This document shows, piece after piece, positions 9,251 through 18,051 of a stretch of DNA of 64,000 nt. The stretch's first letter is position 1. Each line of letters opens with the position of its first letter. This DNA comes from SCN-69-37 sp044507065 (lineage in GTDB: Bacteria; Acidobacteriota; Vicinamibacteria; Vicinamibacterales; SCN-69-37): the NCBI GenBank assembly GCA_044507065.1, contig JBIQJY010000004.1, positions 46,671 to 110,670 on the forward strand, given 5' to 3'. The notes below the pieces were generated by a model that saw only the letters and a program-made list of their open reading frames with translations, was not told where the DNA came from and did no database searches. A program made the position numbers and the translations under genes.

Positions 9251-10414
9251 ATGTCCACCGATACCTTCCGTCTACGCTACCTCGCAAAATCCGTTGCTGG
9301 AGTTCCGCGCGACCTCGTGCAATCGGCCGCCTCGCACGTCACGGCCATCCGGCCCACCGTGTTCATCTTCAACTGCACCTGGGTGTGCGACGCGAAGTGC
9401 ACGATGTGCAACAACTGGAAGTGGGGCAACCGGAAGGAAGACATCACGCTGGATCAGCTCGATCGCGTGATGGACAACGGCGACTTCTGGCACGCCGTCG
9501 AGAACCTCAACATCTCCGGCGGCGAGCCGACGACGCGCCTCGATCTGCCCGAGATGGTCGAGCTGTTTCATCGCCGGCTGCCCCGCATGCGCAAGCTCGG
9601 CATCAACACCACGGGCCTCACCCCCAAGCGCGCCATCCCGATGCTCACCCGCATCGTCGACTACTGCGGCGAGCACAACCTGCTCATCAGCATCCGCGTA
9701 TCGATAGACGGCGTGGGCGACGTGCACGACCAGGTGCGCAACGTGAAGCTCGGTTTCGACAGGGCCTCGGTCACCATCGAGGCGATGCAGGAACTGGCGG
9801 CGCGGTCCCCGCACTTCCAGTTCGGCGTGGCGTCGACCATCTTCGCGAAGAACCTCGACGATGCGAAGAACATCCACGCGTGGGCGCGGTCGAAGAATAT
9901 CGACATCGTCTTCAACATGCTGCGGTTCACCGACAACATGCTGCACAACCGCGATCTGGAAGCGACCGTCGGGTTCAAGACGCGCGAAGAGGAATTCATG
10001 CGCGAGTTCTTCCTCGACCGCGTCGCCGAGGAATCGATCCTGAGCGGCCAGGCATTCATGTATCTCCACTACGCCGAGATGATCGCCAACGGGTACCACC
10101 GGACGATGCCGTGCCCGTTCCAGCGGCAGGGCCTGCTGCTCAACCCGAACGGCGACCTCTACTACTGTGAGAACTCGAAGAAACTGGGCAACGCGATCGA
10201 GACGCCGCCGAGCGAGCTGTACTTCGGCGCCGGGAACCTGACCGACCGCGAGGCGCTCAAGCGCGACACCTGTCCGACCTGCCTCAGCCCCTGCCAGGTC
10301 AACGTGGGCGCGATGAAGCAGGTCGTGCCCTACGTCAAGTTCCTGTCGCGTGCCAGGCGCGTGAAACACGAACGCCTGCGGCGACTCCACGAGCAGCCAG
10401 ACCCGGTACGCTGA
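9251..10414 (+). CDS. Radical SAM protein with SPASM-like C-terminal domain
   Basis: A 387-residue protein. The radical SAM cluster motif CxxxCxxC is present as CDAKCTMC (residues about 45-52), followed by NLNISGGEPTTR, the GGE motif that binds the S-adenosylmethionine amino group, at about 86-96. Residues 295-365 hold further cysteines (MPCPFQ, LYYCENSKK, CPTCLSPC) in a SPASM-like arrangement that would carry one or two auxiliary iron-sulfur clusters. It forms a two-gene unit with the flippase-like gene 10 bases downstream. The substrate is unknown; the membrane partner suggests lipid or surface-glycan modification (inference), but peptide modification cannot be excluded. Confidence 0.8.
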   Translation: MSTDTFRLRYLAKSVAGVPRDLVQSAASHVTAIRPTVFIFNCTWVCDAKCTMCNNWKWGNRKEDITLDQLDRVMDNGDFWHAVENLNISGGEPTTRLDLPEMVELFHRRLPRMRKLGINTTGLTPKRAIPMLTRIVDYCGEHNLLISIRVSIDGVGDVHDQVRNVKLGFDRASVTIEAMQELAARSPHFQFGVASTIFAKNLDDAKNIHAWARSKNIDIVFNMLRFTDNMLHNRDLEATVGFKTREEEFMREFFLDRVAEESILSGQAFMYLHYAEMIANGYHRTMPCPFQRQGLLLNPNGDLYYCENSKKLGNAIETPPSELYFGAGNLTDREALKRDTCPTCLSPCQVNVGAMKQVVPYVKFLSRARRVKHERLRRLHEQPDPVR

Positions 10415-10424
10415 CGCGCGGCCC

Positions 10425-11369
10425 GTGTCCCGGCGCTTGTCCACCCTCCTCCGCCTCGTCGTTGCGATCGGCATCGCGGCCTTTGTCCTGCACCAATCGA
10501 ACCCCGCGGACGCCTTCACGGCGCTCCGGCAGGTCTCGCCGGCATGGCTTGGCGGCGCGGCGGTTCTCGTCATCGCGGATCGCGCACTGATGGCGTATCG
10601 CTGGATGGCGCTGTTGGGATCGGGCGACCGTCCACCGTTCGGCCGCATGCTGCGCATCTTCTTCGAGAGCAGCTTCGTCGGCGCGTTCCTTCCGAGTGTT
10701 GGAGGCGACGTGGCGCGCGCGTGGAAGCTTGCGCACGACGGCGTGTCGGGATCGCGCTCGGTGGCGTCGGTGCTGATGGACCGCCTGCTGGGCGTCATTT
10801 CGATCCTGATGAGCGGCGCCGTCGGTATCGCGCTCGCTCCCGCGGTGTTCGACCGCTCCGTCCTGATCGTGTCGGTCGGGCTGCTGTCGCTGGCCTGCGC
10901 GGCGGCACTGCTGCTCGTCTTCAGCCGGACGGCCGATCGCCTCGCGAAGGCCTCCCTGGTGTGGGTGCCCTCGGCCTGGGTGGCTCGCTCGCTGCACCGC
11001 CTGCTGGATGCACTTCAGGCGTATCGCCATCAGTCGCGTGCGCTGGTGCTGGTGCTTGGCGCTTCGGTTGTCGTTCAGGTGCTGCGGGTCGCGCAGGCCT
11101 GGATGCTCGGCCGCGGTCTCGCGATGACGGTCCCCTTCGAGGTCTACCTCGCCTACATTCCGATCATCCTGCTGGTGATGATGCTGCCCATCACGGTGAG
11201 CGGCATCGGCACGGGCAATCTGGCGTTCGTCTTCCTGTTCACCCAGGCCGGCGTCCCGGCGTCGTCGGCCTTCGCCCTGTCGGTGCTGTTCCTGCTGCTT
11301 GGCGTGGCCGGCATGCTTCCCGGCGGCGTGCTGTATGCGCTGCCGCGGCGAGCGGTCGAGACGCGCTGA
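10425..11369 (+). CDS. Flippase-like integral membrane protein (LPG-synthase-TM family)
   Basis: A 314-residue protein with about 8 TM helices, GTG start 10 bases after the radical SAM stop. It has ESSFVGAFLPSVGGDVARAW (about residues 76-95), the family signature, and the late motif LLVMMLPITVSGIGTGN near residue 250. Members lacking the aminoacyl-transferase half are called flippase-like or UPF0104 proteins. Pairing with a radical SAM enzyme suggests that the pair makes and presents a modified lipid, which is inference. Ends 11 bases before the tail of the convergent SGNH hydrolase gene. Confidence 0.8.
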   Translation: MSRRLSTLLRLVVAIGIAAFVLHQSNPADAFTALRQVSPAWLGGAAVLVIADRALMAYRWMALLGSGDRPPFGRMLRIFFESSFVGAFLPSVGGDVARAWKLAHDGVSGSRSVASVLMDRLLGVISILMSGAVGIALAPAVFDRSVLIVSVGLLSLACAAALLLVFSRTADRLAKASLVWVPSAWVARSLHRLLDALQAYRHQSRALVLVLGASVVVQVLRVAQAWMLGRGLAMTVPFEVYLAYIPIILLVMMLPITVSGIGTGNLAFVFLFTQAGVPASSAFALSVLFLLLGVAGMLPGGVLYALPRRAVETR

Positions 11370-11379
11370 CGCGTTCGAG

Positions 11380-12396
11380 CTACGGGCGCCGGGAGAAGGG
11401 CCAGGTCGGGGACGCCAGTCTGGCCGGGTCGGCGGGAGCCGCCGCCTCGAAGTGGTTCTTGATGACATCGAGGAACACGTCCGCCAGGAACTCGTAGCCG
11501 GCGGGGGTCGGGTGCAGCCCGTCCTGGCCGATGAACAGCTCCTTCATCGGATCGACGGCATGGAACGTGTCGACCAGCACGGCCCCCTCCGCACTCGCCC
11601 ACGATCGGATCTCGTCGTTCAAGGCGTCCACGCGGTCAGGATCCGGCGGTTTGATGCGTCCTTGGACGCCGGGGAGCAGCGTCGAGACCATCACCAGGGG
11701 CACGTTGGCACGCACAGCGCGCCGCACGGCGCTGCGGAGCACGTCGCCCACGAGTTCCGGGTCCTTCGTACCGATGTCGTTGACACCCTCGAGCACGATC
11801 AGCATGTCGGGCCGGTGGCGCTCGACGAGTCGCTCGAGCCGGTCCTCCCCTTCCCCGGTCAACAGCTCGCCGGGCTGTCCTTCATTGATGACCTCGACCG
11901 TCTGCGCGGCATAACGTGCGCGAAGCTTGTCCTGCAGGAGTGCTGGATAACTTCCGGCCGGTCCGGCCGACCGCACGCGATTGGGCGCCGGCTGCGAGAC
12001 AACGCCCCACGTGATGCTGTCACCAAAGGCCAGCACCCGGGTGCCGCGGAGCCGCGGCACGCGCGTCACGCTGACGCGGAACGTGCACGAAGCCGTTCGC
12101 GAGGCACTGTCGGTGGCGGTGCACGTGACGGTCGTGTCCCCCAGCACGAACGGGCTGCCGGATGGCGCCACGCACGCGACGGCAACAGGCGCCGCGCCGC
12201 CCACGGCCTGCGCCAGCGGGTAGTTCACCGGCACCTCCGTACCTTCGATCAGCTGTGCCTGGACATCGGCCGGGCACTGCACCGTTGGCGCCCCGCCGCC
12301 CGGCGGGGGTGTCGGCCCCGAGGGGCTCGAACATGCGATGGTCAGCGCGAGCGTAGCGGCCGACAGTAGCAGTCGAATGAATGAGGAGTGCGGCAC
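11380..12396 (-). CDS. Lipoprotein: HYR-like domain fused to SGNH/GDSL hydrolase
   Basis: A 338-residue protein with a GTG start and a lipobox (LALTIAC, cysteine at about residue 22), so it is exported and lipid-anchored. A Pro/Gly linker leads to residues about 38-112, with cysteines and the pattern FVLGDTTVTCTATDSAS, which matches HYR-type immunoglobulin-like domains of adhesins. Residues about 118-325 are an SGNH hydrolase: block I FGDSITWG (nucleophile Ser), block III GVND, block V DGLHPT with the catalytic Asp/His. It probably removes acetyl or other acyl groups from envelope glycan or extracellular polymer. A weak promoter overlaps the end of the upstream GT2 gene. Confidence 0.8.
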   Translation of the reverse strand: MPHSSFIRLLLSAATLALTIACSSPSGPTPPPGGGAPTVQCPADVQAQLIEGTEVPVNYPLAQAVGGAAPVAVACVAPSGSPFVLGDTTVTCTATDSASRTASCTFRVSVTRVPRLRGTRVLAFGDSITWGVVSQPAPNRVRSAGPAGSYPALLQDKLRARYAAQTVEVINEGQPGELLTGEGEDRLERLVERHRPDMLIVLEGVNDIGTKDPELVGDVLRSAVRRAVRANVPLVMVSTLLPGVQGRIKPPDPDRVDALNDEIRSWASAEGAVLVDTFHAVDPMKELFIGQDGLHPTPAGYEFLADVFLDVIKNHFEAAAPADPARLASPTWPFSRRP

Positions 12397-12449
12397 GGTG
12401 CTGGGAGAAAACGTCAGGCGCGGCGCCGCGGTCGCAGCGGTTGGCCATC

Positions 12450-12479
12450 AGGATATTCGGCGGATTCGCGCGTGGTCAA
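12450..12479 (-). promoter_or_regulatory. Possible promoter of the SGNH hydrolase gene
   Basis: On the minus strand TTGACC (12479-12474), 18 bases, TATCCT (12455-12450), overlapping the stop region of the GT2 gene and leaving a leader of about 47 bases. The -10 is imperfect, so this is a weaker match than the others in the window. Confidence 0.35.
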
Positions 12480-13501
12480 GACTCGCGACCGGCGACTCCC
12501 GCCGCCGAGTGCCGGGCCGGGAAGGCCTGTGCAGTTCGCGGTGGTTCGGCGGCGTCGAGGATCTGGCGGACCGCGTATACCGGTTTGTCCTGCGATTCGT
12601 GATACGTCCGCGACTGCAACTCGGCCAGCAGCCCGACGGTCACGAGTTGGACGCCCGTGAACACGAGCAGGATGCCAAGCAATACGAACGGCAGCCGCTC
12701 GGTGAGGGCCACGTAGCCCGCCAGCTTGACGTACGCCAGGTACCCCAGGATGACAGCACCGGTGAGGCCCATCGCGCCGCCGATCAGGCCGAACATCTGG
12801 AGCGGACGCGTCGAGTAGCTGAGCAGGAACTTGACGGTAATCAGATCGAGGATGACGCGAATCGTCCGCGAGATGCCGTACTTCGATCGACCGTGGACGC
12901 GCGCGCGGTGATTGACCGGCTGCTCGCCGATGCGCACGCCCATTTCGCTCGCCAGGGCCGGCAGGAACCGATGGAGTTCGCCGTAGAGGCGAAGCGGCTT
13001 GACGACCTCGGCGCGGAAGATCTTCAGGGAGCAGCCGTAGTCGTTCAACTTCACGCCGGTCGCCCAGGAAATGAGGCGATTGGCGATCTGCGACGGGAGG
13101 CGCCGATTGAGCCAGGCGTCCTTGCGATCCTTTCGCCAGCCGCACACGATGTCGAGCGCCTCGCGCTCGAGCCGCTCGACCATCGCCGGCACGTCGCGCG
13201 GGTCGTTCTGCAGATCGCCGTCCGACGTTGCGATGAGTGCACCGCGCGCCGCAGCGAAGCCGGCGGCAAACGCGGCGGTCTGGCCAAAATTCCGGCGGAA
13301 CTGGATCACCCGCACGTGCGGATCGCGTGCGTGGAGTGCCGCCATGGCCGCAAACGACCCGTCAGTGCTCCCGTCGTCGACCAGGATCAATTCGTACGGA
13401 CGGCCCCATGCCGACAGCACGTCGGTGAACTCGCGATGGAGCGCCTCGAGGTTCCGTTCCTCGTTGTAGACGGGAATGACGACCGAAAGATGGGGGGTCA
13501 C
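12476..13501 (-). CDS. Glycosyltransferase family 2, polyprenyl-phosphate sugar synthase type
   Basis: A 341-residue protein of the DPM1/GtrB/ArnC class. The GT-A domain begins LSVVIPVYNEERNLEALH, with LVDDGSTDGS and the DxD-type TSDGDLQNDP; the segment LNDYGCSLKIFR is typical of this subgroup. Two hydrophobic helices at about residues 225-250 and 268-292 anchor it in the inner membrane, as in GtrB. It would transfer a sugar from a nucleotide donor to a polyprenyl phosphate, making the donor used by GT-C membrane transferases, several of which are encoded nearby. GTG start. An isolated TAGAAT at 13515-13520 could be a -10 box but lacks a good -35. Confidence 0.85.
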   Translation of the reverse strand: MTPHLSVVIPVYNEERNLEALHREFTDVLSAWGRPYELILVDDGSTDGSFAAMAALHARDPHVRVIQFRRNFGQTAAFAAGFAAARGALIATSDGDLQNDPRDVPAMVERLEREALDIVCGWRKDRKDAWLNRRLPSQIANRLISWATGVKLNDYGCSLKIFRAEVVKPLRLYGELHRFLPALASEMGVRIGEQPVNHRARVHGRSKYGISRTIRVILDLITVKFLLSYSTRPLQMFGLIGGAMGLTGAVILGYLAYVKLAGYVALTERLPFVLLGILLVFTGVQLVTVGLLAELQSRTYHESQDKPVYAVRQILDAAEPPRTAQAFPARHSAAGVAGRES

Positions 13502-13550
13502 GGCAACGGCCCCTATTCTACGGCCTGGATTGCGCCGGCGTCTCGCGGAC

Positions 13551-14162
13551 TCATGCCGCTCGCTGGCGACGCCACAGCATCAGGCCCAGTCCGCCCACCA
13601 CGAGGCCGACGGCGAGCCACATGAGCACGACGGGCAGATTGTCGCGGATGAAGGCCGTGGCGCGCACGCCGTACACGTAGGTCAGCCAGGCTTCGCCGCC
13701 ATAGCGGAGCCCGCGCCCGACGGCCACGGCGACGATGAAGGTCCACGGGCGGATGTTGGCCACTCCGGCGAGCAGCACGAACAGCTTGAACGGAGTGGGC
13801 GGCGGCATGAGCGACGGCACGGTCACGGCCAGCCAGCCGTGCCGGCGAAGCAGGGCCAGGCCACGTTCGATGTGTTGCGCCTTGAACTTGCTGCGCAGGA
13901 AGGCTTCCCCGCCCTTGCGCGCCGTGAAGTACAGCGCGGCGCACCCGACAATCGAACCGCCGGTTGCCGACAGTCCATGGACGATCCAGCGCTCGGGATG
14001 CTTGAGCGTGAAGGCGACGATCAGCGCGTCGGTGACCTGCGGCAGCGACAGGAACGACGAATCGAGCATCGCCACGAGCGCGAGCCCCGGCGCACCGAGC
14101 TGTTCGGCCCAGGGCGTGATGATGTCGACCAGGCGTTGGAGAAAGTCTGAGACGTACTGCAC
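13551..14162 (-). CDS. YqaA/DedA-family membrane protein
   Basis: A 203-residue protein with 4-5 hydrophobic segments. An early LDSSFLSLPQVTDALIVAFT, a GSIVGCAALYFTARKGG segment and MPPPTPFKLFVLLAGVANI near residue 118 match the SNARE-associated/DedA-like YqaA group, which is implicated in lipid carrier recycling and membrane homeostasis. GTG start; the short gap to the divergent gene at 14184 would hold both start regions. It could be co-transcribed with the GT2 gene 49 bases downstream, which would fit a role in recycling undecaprenyl phosphate (inference). Confidence 0.75.
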   Translation of the reverse strand: MQYVSDFLQRLVDIITPWAEQLGAPGLALVAMLDSSFLSLPQVTDALIVAFTLKHPERWIVHGLSATGGSIVGCAALYFTARKGGEAFLRSKFKAQHIERGLALLRRHGWLAVTVPSLMPPPTPFKLFVLLAGVANIRPWTFIVAVAVGRGLRYGGEAWLTYVYGVRATAFIRDNLPVVLMWLAVGLVVGGLGLMLWRRQRAA

Positions 14163-14183
14163 TGCGCTCGAGGGACCACTAGA

Positions 14184-15743
14184 ATGTCACCGGAAGGTTA
14201 CGCGGGCATGCCTCACGACAACCGGGCAATTATAGCCGAGCCGGCCGGCCGACGGTTCGCCCTGGGGGTCTTCGTGACCGCACTGGCCATTGGTGCCGGG
14301 GCAGCCCTCTGGTACGCCCGCGCCGACCTTACCCTCAGCCACTACGATGCGCGCGCCCACCTGGTCGTCGCGCGGCGCATCGTCGACAGCCTCACGCCGG
14401 GGTGGAAGCAGATCGGTGCCGTGTGGCTGCCGCTGCCCCATCTGCTCAACATGCCGGTCGTGCAATGGGACTGGGCGTATCGCACCGGCTACCCGTCGAC
14501 GGCCGTGTCCGTGCTCGCGATGTCGATCGGCCTTGGCTTGCTGTCATCGCTGCTGCTGCGGCGAACGCAATCGATCGCGGCGGCGGCGGCCGCGCCGGCC
14601 GTCATCCTGCTGAATCCCAACGTGCTCTACCTCCAGAGCACTCCGATGACCGAACCGCTGCTCATCGGCCTGTCGCTCGTCGCCATCTATCTGGCGGATC
14701 GCTGGATCGAACGCGGCGACGGCGCGAGTCTGACGCGCGCGGGTGTGGCAATTGCCGCGCTCGCGCTCACCCGGTACGAAGGCTGGTTCGTTGCCGGGGC
14801 ACTGGTCGCCATGGCGGCGTGGGGCCGGCGGCGCGACGGCATGGCGGCCCTCGCGCTCATCCCATGGCTCGGCGCGGCGATTGCCGGGTTCCTGCTGCTC
14901 AGCTGGGGCGCGACGGGCGTCTGGTTCGTGACGTCCGGATTCTTCAATCCCGAGCCCGAGACACTTGGACAACTGGTGCCCGCGGCCGCGCACGTCGCGC
15001 GGGGCGCACATCACCTGAGCGGCACCACTGTCATCGGAGGCGGCCTCGTCGGACTGACAGCCGCCGTCATCGCGCTCGGACGCGGGCGGGTCGGCGCTGC
15101 CCTGCCGCTCGTCCTGGCGACGGCGGCGCTTCTGCCCCTCTACGCTTTCTACGAAGGACATCCGTTCCGGATCCGATACATGGTGCCAGTCGTCGTCGCC
15201 TGCGGCGCCCTGTCGGCGCTTGCCATCGCGTCACTGCCGCGCCGGTTGCAGTGGCTTGCGGCAGCTCTGCTCGTCGGCACCGCGCTGTGGCAGGCGCCAC
15301 CACTCGATGCGCGGGCGCCGATGGTCGTCGAGGCGCAGTGGGAGGCCCCCTACCGGATTGCACGCGAGGCCGTCACGCAGCATCTCGTCGAGGAGTGGGA
15401 TGGCAGCCCGATCCTCGCGAGCATGGGATCACTCGGGCACTACATGCAGGAGTCGTCTCATGCCGGGTTTGCCCTGGCGGACTTCGTCCACGAGGGCAAC
15501 GGCACGCTCTGGAGCACGATCCGCGAGCGGCCGGGGCGGTATGTCAACTGGATGCTGATTGAAGGACGGGCGGAAGGAGGCGACCTGTTCGCCGAACGCG
15601 CCCGTGTCGATCCGTCGCTGCTCGACGGCCTGTCACTCGTCGCCGAAGGCGGTGGTGTCGCGCTCTACCGTCGGGTAGAGCGCGACATCGTGTTGCCATC
15701 CGGAAGCGTTGGGGTCAGAAGCGGACCAGAAAGCCGACGTTGA
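14184..15743 (+). CDS. Polytopic membrane protein, GT-C glycosyltransferase-like
   Basis: A protein of about 519 residues with roughly 11 TM helices. After TM1 it has LSHYDARAHLVVARRIVDS, an acidic residue in the first loop as in GT-C transferases, and later STPMTEPLLIGLSLVAIYLA and ALTRYEGWFVAGAL, which are common in this group. The soluble C-terminal 150 residues are probably periplasmic. The start could be 14184 (GAGGGA 8 bases upstream) or 14208 (GGAAGG 10 bases upstream); both look usable. The 3' end overlaps the convergent beta-barrel gene by 29 bases. Substrate unknown. Confidence 0.6.
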   Translation: MSPEGYAGMPHDNRAIIAEPAGRRFALGVFVTALAIGAGAALWYARADLTLSHYDARAHLVVARRIVDSLTPGWKQIGAVWLPLPHLLNMPVVQWDWAYRTGYPSTAVSVLAMSIGLGLLSSLLLRRTQSIAAAAAAPAVILLNPNVLYLQSTPMTEPLLIGLSLVAIYLADRWIERGDGASLTRAGVAIAALALTRYEGWFVAGALVAMAAWGRRRDGMAALALIPWLGAAIAGFLLLSWGATGVWFVTSGFFNPEPETLGQLVPAAAHVARGAHHLSGTTVIGGGLVGLTAAVIALGRGRVGAALPLVLATAALLPLYAFYEGHPFRIRYMVPVVVACGALSALAIASLPRRLQWLAAALLVGTALWQAPPLDARAPMVVEAQWEAPYRIAREAVTQHLVEEWDGSPILASMGSLGHYMQESSHAGFALADFVHEGNGTLWSTIRERPGRYVNWMLIEGRAEGGDLFAERARVDPSLLDGLSLVAEGGGVALYRRVERDIVLPSGSVGVRSGPESRR

Positions 15744-16461
15744 ACCCGAAGCCGCCGAGATCGATCTTCTCGTCGAGGAAACCTTCCGAAATTCCGCCTG
15801 TCTCGCCCGTCGCCATCTGGTAGCGCCCCTCGAGGCTGAGGCCGTAGATGTCGCCGCCCAGGGGGAAGCGGATGCCGCCGAGCACGACCGCGCCGGGCGC
15901 GAAGCCACTGGCCGAATAGGCTTCCTCGAAGATGTCCAGTGTTTCGGGATCGACGAACCGGCCCGACTCCGAGTAGCGGTAGTTGAAGAGACCGCCGCCC
16001 ACACCGACATACGGCTGCACCGACGCCGCGTTGCCGAACGGCAGGAACCGGACGACGGCCGTGATCGGCGTGACGCGCAGCTTCAGCGTCTGCTCGATCT
16101 CGCGGCTCTGAAGGTCTATGAGATCCAGATAGACCGTCGGCACGCTGCGCTGATAGAAGGCGACACCCGCACCGACCTCCACGTGATCGCCAAAGGCCGC
16201 GTTCCATTCGGCGAAGACGTTGCCGGAACGGAAGTCCGACATTTCGAACACCAGTGCGTCCGACAGGTCCGGGTAGGCCGGCAGCCACTCGCCGATCGCG
16301 TCACGCACCAGCACGTCGCCGCCGACACGGGAGTCGAACCCGCGTGGCGAGAAGATTCCCGCGCCGAAGTGAAGGGACTGAACGACCTGCGCGGAAGCCG
16401 GCGCGGCCGTCGCCAGCGCTGCCGCCAGAGTCATCATGATTGCGCCTGAACGTAGGGACAT
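15715..16461 (-). CDS. Outer-membrane beta-barrel protein
   Basis: A 248-residue protein. The start at 16461 is preferred: AGAGAGG lies 4 bases upstream and the protein then opens with a signal peptide ending ATAAPASAQ. The mature part is beta-rich with Gly/aromatic repeats (VQPYVGVGGGLFNYRY) and ends FNVGFLVRF, with a terminal phenylalanine for Bam-dependent insertion. The size fits a small OmpW/OmpA-like barrel. It overlaps the convergent GT-C-like gene by 29 bases. Function unknown. Confidence 0.7.
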   Translation of the reverse strand: MSLRSGAIMMTLAAALATAAPASAQVVQSLHFGAGIFSPRGFDSRVGGDVLVRDAIGEWLPAYPDLSDALVFEMSDFRSGNVFAEWNAAFGDHVEVGAGVAFYQRSVPTVYLDLIDLQSREIEQTLKLRVTPITAVVRFLPFGNAASVQPYVGVGGGLFNYRYSESGRFVDPETLDIFEEAYSASGFAPGAVVLGGIRFPLGGDIYGLSLEGRYQMATGETGGISEGFLDEKIDLGGFGFNVGFLVRF

Positions 16462-16596
16462 GGGGCCTCTCTTTGAAATACCGCGGTGTGGCCGCGTCCT
16501 TGCTGCCCTCTTCCGAGCACGAACGGTGCCAATGACCGTTGTCTGCAGCCCGCAATGGTTCATCGGCGCGGGGAGGGGGCCTGTCCTCGGGCGAGT

Positions 16597-17400
16597 TCAC
16601 GGCGTCGCCTTCCGGCGTGTATCGCGGATCACGGCCAGCATCTCCTGGTGGATGCCGGGGACGGCGGCAACCAGATGGCCGGCAAACGGATCGAACAGGC
16701 TGCCGTCCATGCCGCTGACCGCCGCTCCGGCTTCCTCGGCAATCAATGCGCCGGCGGCGATGTCCCACGGCTGAATCTTCTCTTCCCAGTATCCGTCGAG
16801 TCGGCCACAGGCGACGTAACACAGGTCGAGAGAGGCCGATCCCAGGCGCCGGACGGCCCGGGCCTCTTCCAGGAAGGCGCCGAAGACCTGCAGGTGTCGC
16901 TGGCGCTCTTCGCGCACGGTGTACGGGAATCCCGTGCACAGCAGCGCATCTTCCACCGAAGCGCACGTCGCGACGCCGATGGGACGGCCGTTCAGCCGCG
17001 CACCACCGCCGCGCTCGGCGACGAACAACTCGTTGGCGACCGAATCGAACACGACGCCGAGTTCCACCCGTCCGTCGACCTCGAGCGCGATCGACACGGA
17101 GAAGAATGCGAGCCCGTGCGCGAAGTTCGTTGTGCCGTCGACCGGATCGATAATCCAGCGCAACGCCGCGCCGCCAGGGCCGCTGGCCGCATCCTCTTCA
17201 CCCAGCACGTCGTGGTCGGGGAACCGGGCCCCGACGAGGTCACGGAATGCACGCTCGACGGTCAGGTCCGCTTCGGTGACCAGGTCGATACGGCCCTTCT
17301 TGGTGATGGCCGGCGCCTGGCGGAAATACCGGGCGTGGATGCGCCCGGCCGCAAGCGCAGCCTCGATGGCGGTGGCGACGATCAGCGGGTCGAGCGGCAA
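16597..17400 (-). CDS. suhB: Inositol monophosphatase family protein (SuhB-like)
   Basis: A 267-residue protein with the full metal site: LGEEDAASG (GEED), WIIDPVDGTTNFAHG, and the late QPWDIAAGALIAEEAG. These bind two or three Mg ions and place the phosphate; the substrate may be inositol-1-phosphate or another sugar phosphate. No ATG is available: the frame opens with TTG at 17400, directly after the TGA of the rsbW-like gene and in the same frame. Translation therefore most likely depends on re-initiation by ribosomes finishing the upstream gene. See the finding on this junction. Confidence 0.85.
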   Translation of the reverse strand: MPLDPLIVATAIEAALAAGRIHARYFRQAPAITKKGRIDLVTEADLTVERAFRDLVGARFPDHDVLGEEDAASGPGGAALRWIIDPVDGTTNFAHGLAFFSVSIALEVDGRVELGVVFDSVANELFVAERGGGARLNGRPIGVATCASVEDALLCTGFPYTVREERQRHLQVFGAFLEEARAVRRLGSASLDLCYVACGRLDGYWEEKIQPWDIAAGALIAEEAGAAVSGMDGSLFDPFAGHLVAAVPGIHQEMLAVIRDTRRKATP

Positions 17401-17838
17401 TCAGGACGCCAGCTTCTTGGACATGCGGATCGACATGCCGCCGCCCGGCCTGCGGGTCATCGACACGTCGTCCATGAAGCTGCGCATGAAGAAGATGCCG
17501 CGGCCGCTCGACTTCAGCACGTTGGCGGGATCGAGCGGATCGGCAATGCTGTCCGGATCGAATCCCTCCCCCTCGTCCTGCACCTCGACGGTAAACTGCT
17601 CGGGATTGACCCGCGGGGCGAGGGTCAGTTCGACGGTGACGTGCTTGGAGGCGTCCTCGTGATTGCCGTGCTTGATGGCATTGATGACCGATTCGCGGAC
17701 GGCCACGCTGACCCAATGGGCGGCATCCTCGTCCAGGCCGGCAAGGGCCGAAAGGCGGTCGCTGACGATCTGGACCAGGTCGAGCAACTCGAAGGAGCTG
17801 GGCAGATTCAGACGAATTCGGTGTCCGTCGAAAACCAT
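17401..17838 (-). CDS. RsbW-like anti-sigma factor / serine kinase (GHKL ATPase)
   Basis: A 145-residue single-domain GHKL ATPase. N box VAVRESVINAIKHGNHED (about residues 46-63), G1 box VQDEGEGFDPD (about 87-97), G2 box SSGRGIFFMRSFMDD (about 110-124). These match RsbW/SpoIIAB/BtrW kinases that hold a sigma factor or phosphorylate an STAS anti-anti-sigma protein. No STAS partner or sigma-B type sigma factor is adjacent, so the target is unknown. The gene runs in frame, through one TGA, into the suhB-like gene. The divergent aroK lies 213 bases away. Confidence 0.85.
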   Translation of the reverse strand: MVFDGHRIRLNLPSSFELLDLVQIVSDRLSALAGLDEDAAHWVSVAVRESVINAIKHGNHEDASKHVTVELTLAPRVNPEQFTVEVQDEGEGFDPDSIADPLDPANVLKSSGRGIFFMRSFMDDVSMTRRPGGGMSIRMSKKLAS

Positions 17839-18051
17839 GCGCGCGGAGTAAGTAACATATATGGCTGATGCGGTTCAAGGACGCGGCCCGCACCGGTCGC
17901 GAATGGCACACGTGAACAGACAGACACATCATCGGCCCTTCGGACGCCCGAGCACGGCTGTAGGGGCCGTTCCGGGGCGGCAACGGCCACCTGCCCGGGG
18001 CCTTGGGACGTCCGGACAACCCGGCGCCCGGCCGGCCGCAGGGCGGGCCGC
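17839..18051. other. 213-bp divergent intergenic region, rsbW-like / aroK
   Basis: The longest non-coding gap in the window. It must hold start signals for both flanking genes, but I see no convincing -35/-10 pair; an AT-rich stretch lies at about 17851-17864. GC-rich palindromic patches near 18010-18045 may form structure. No gene or small RNA can be supported. Confidence 0.4.

Noticed and set aside
8242..10170. A 642-codon plus-strand frame over the beta-barrel and radical SAM genes
   Set aside because: It spans an intergenic region, a gene on the other strand and part of the radical SAM gene in the wrong frame, with no motif.
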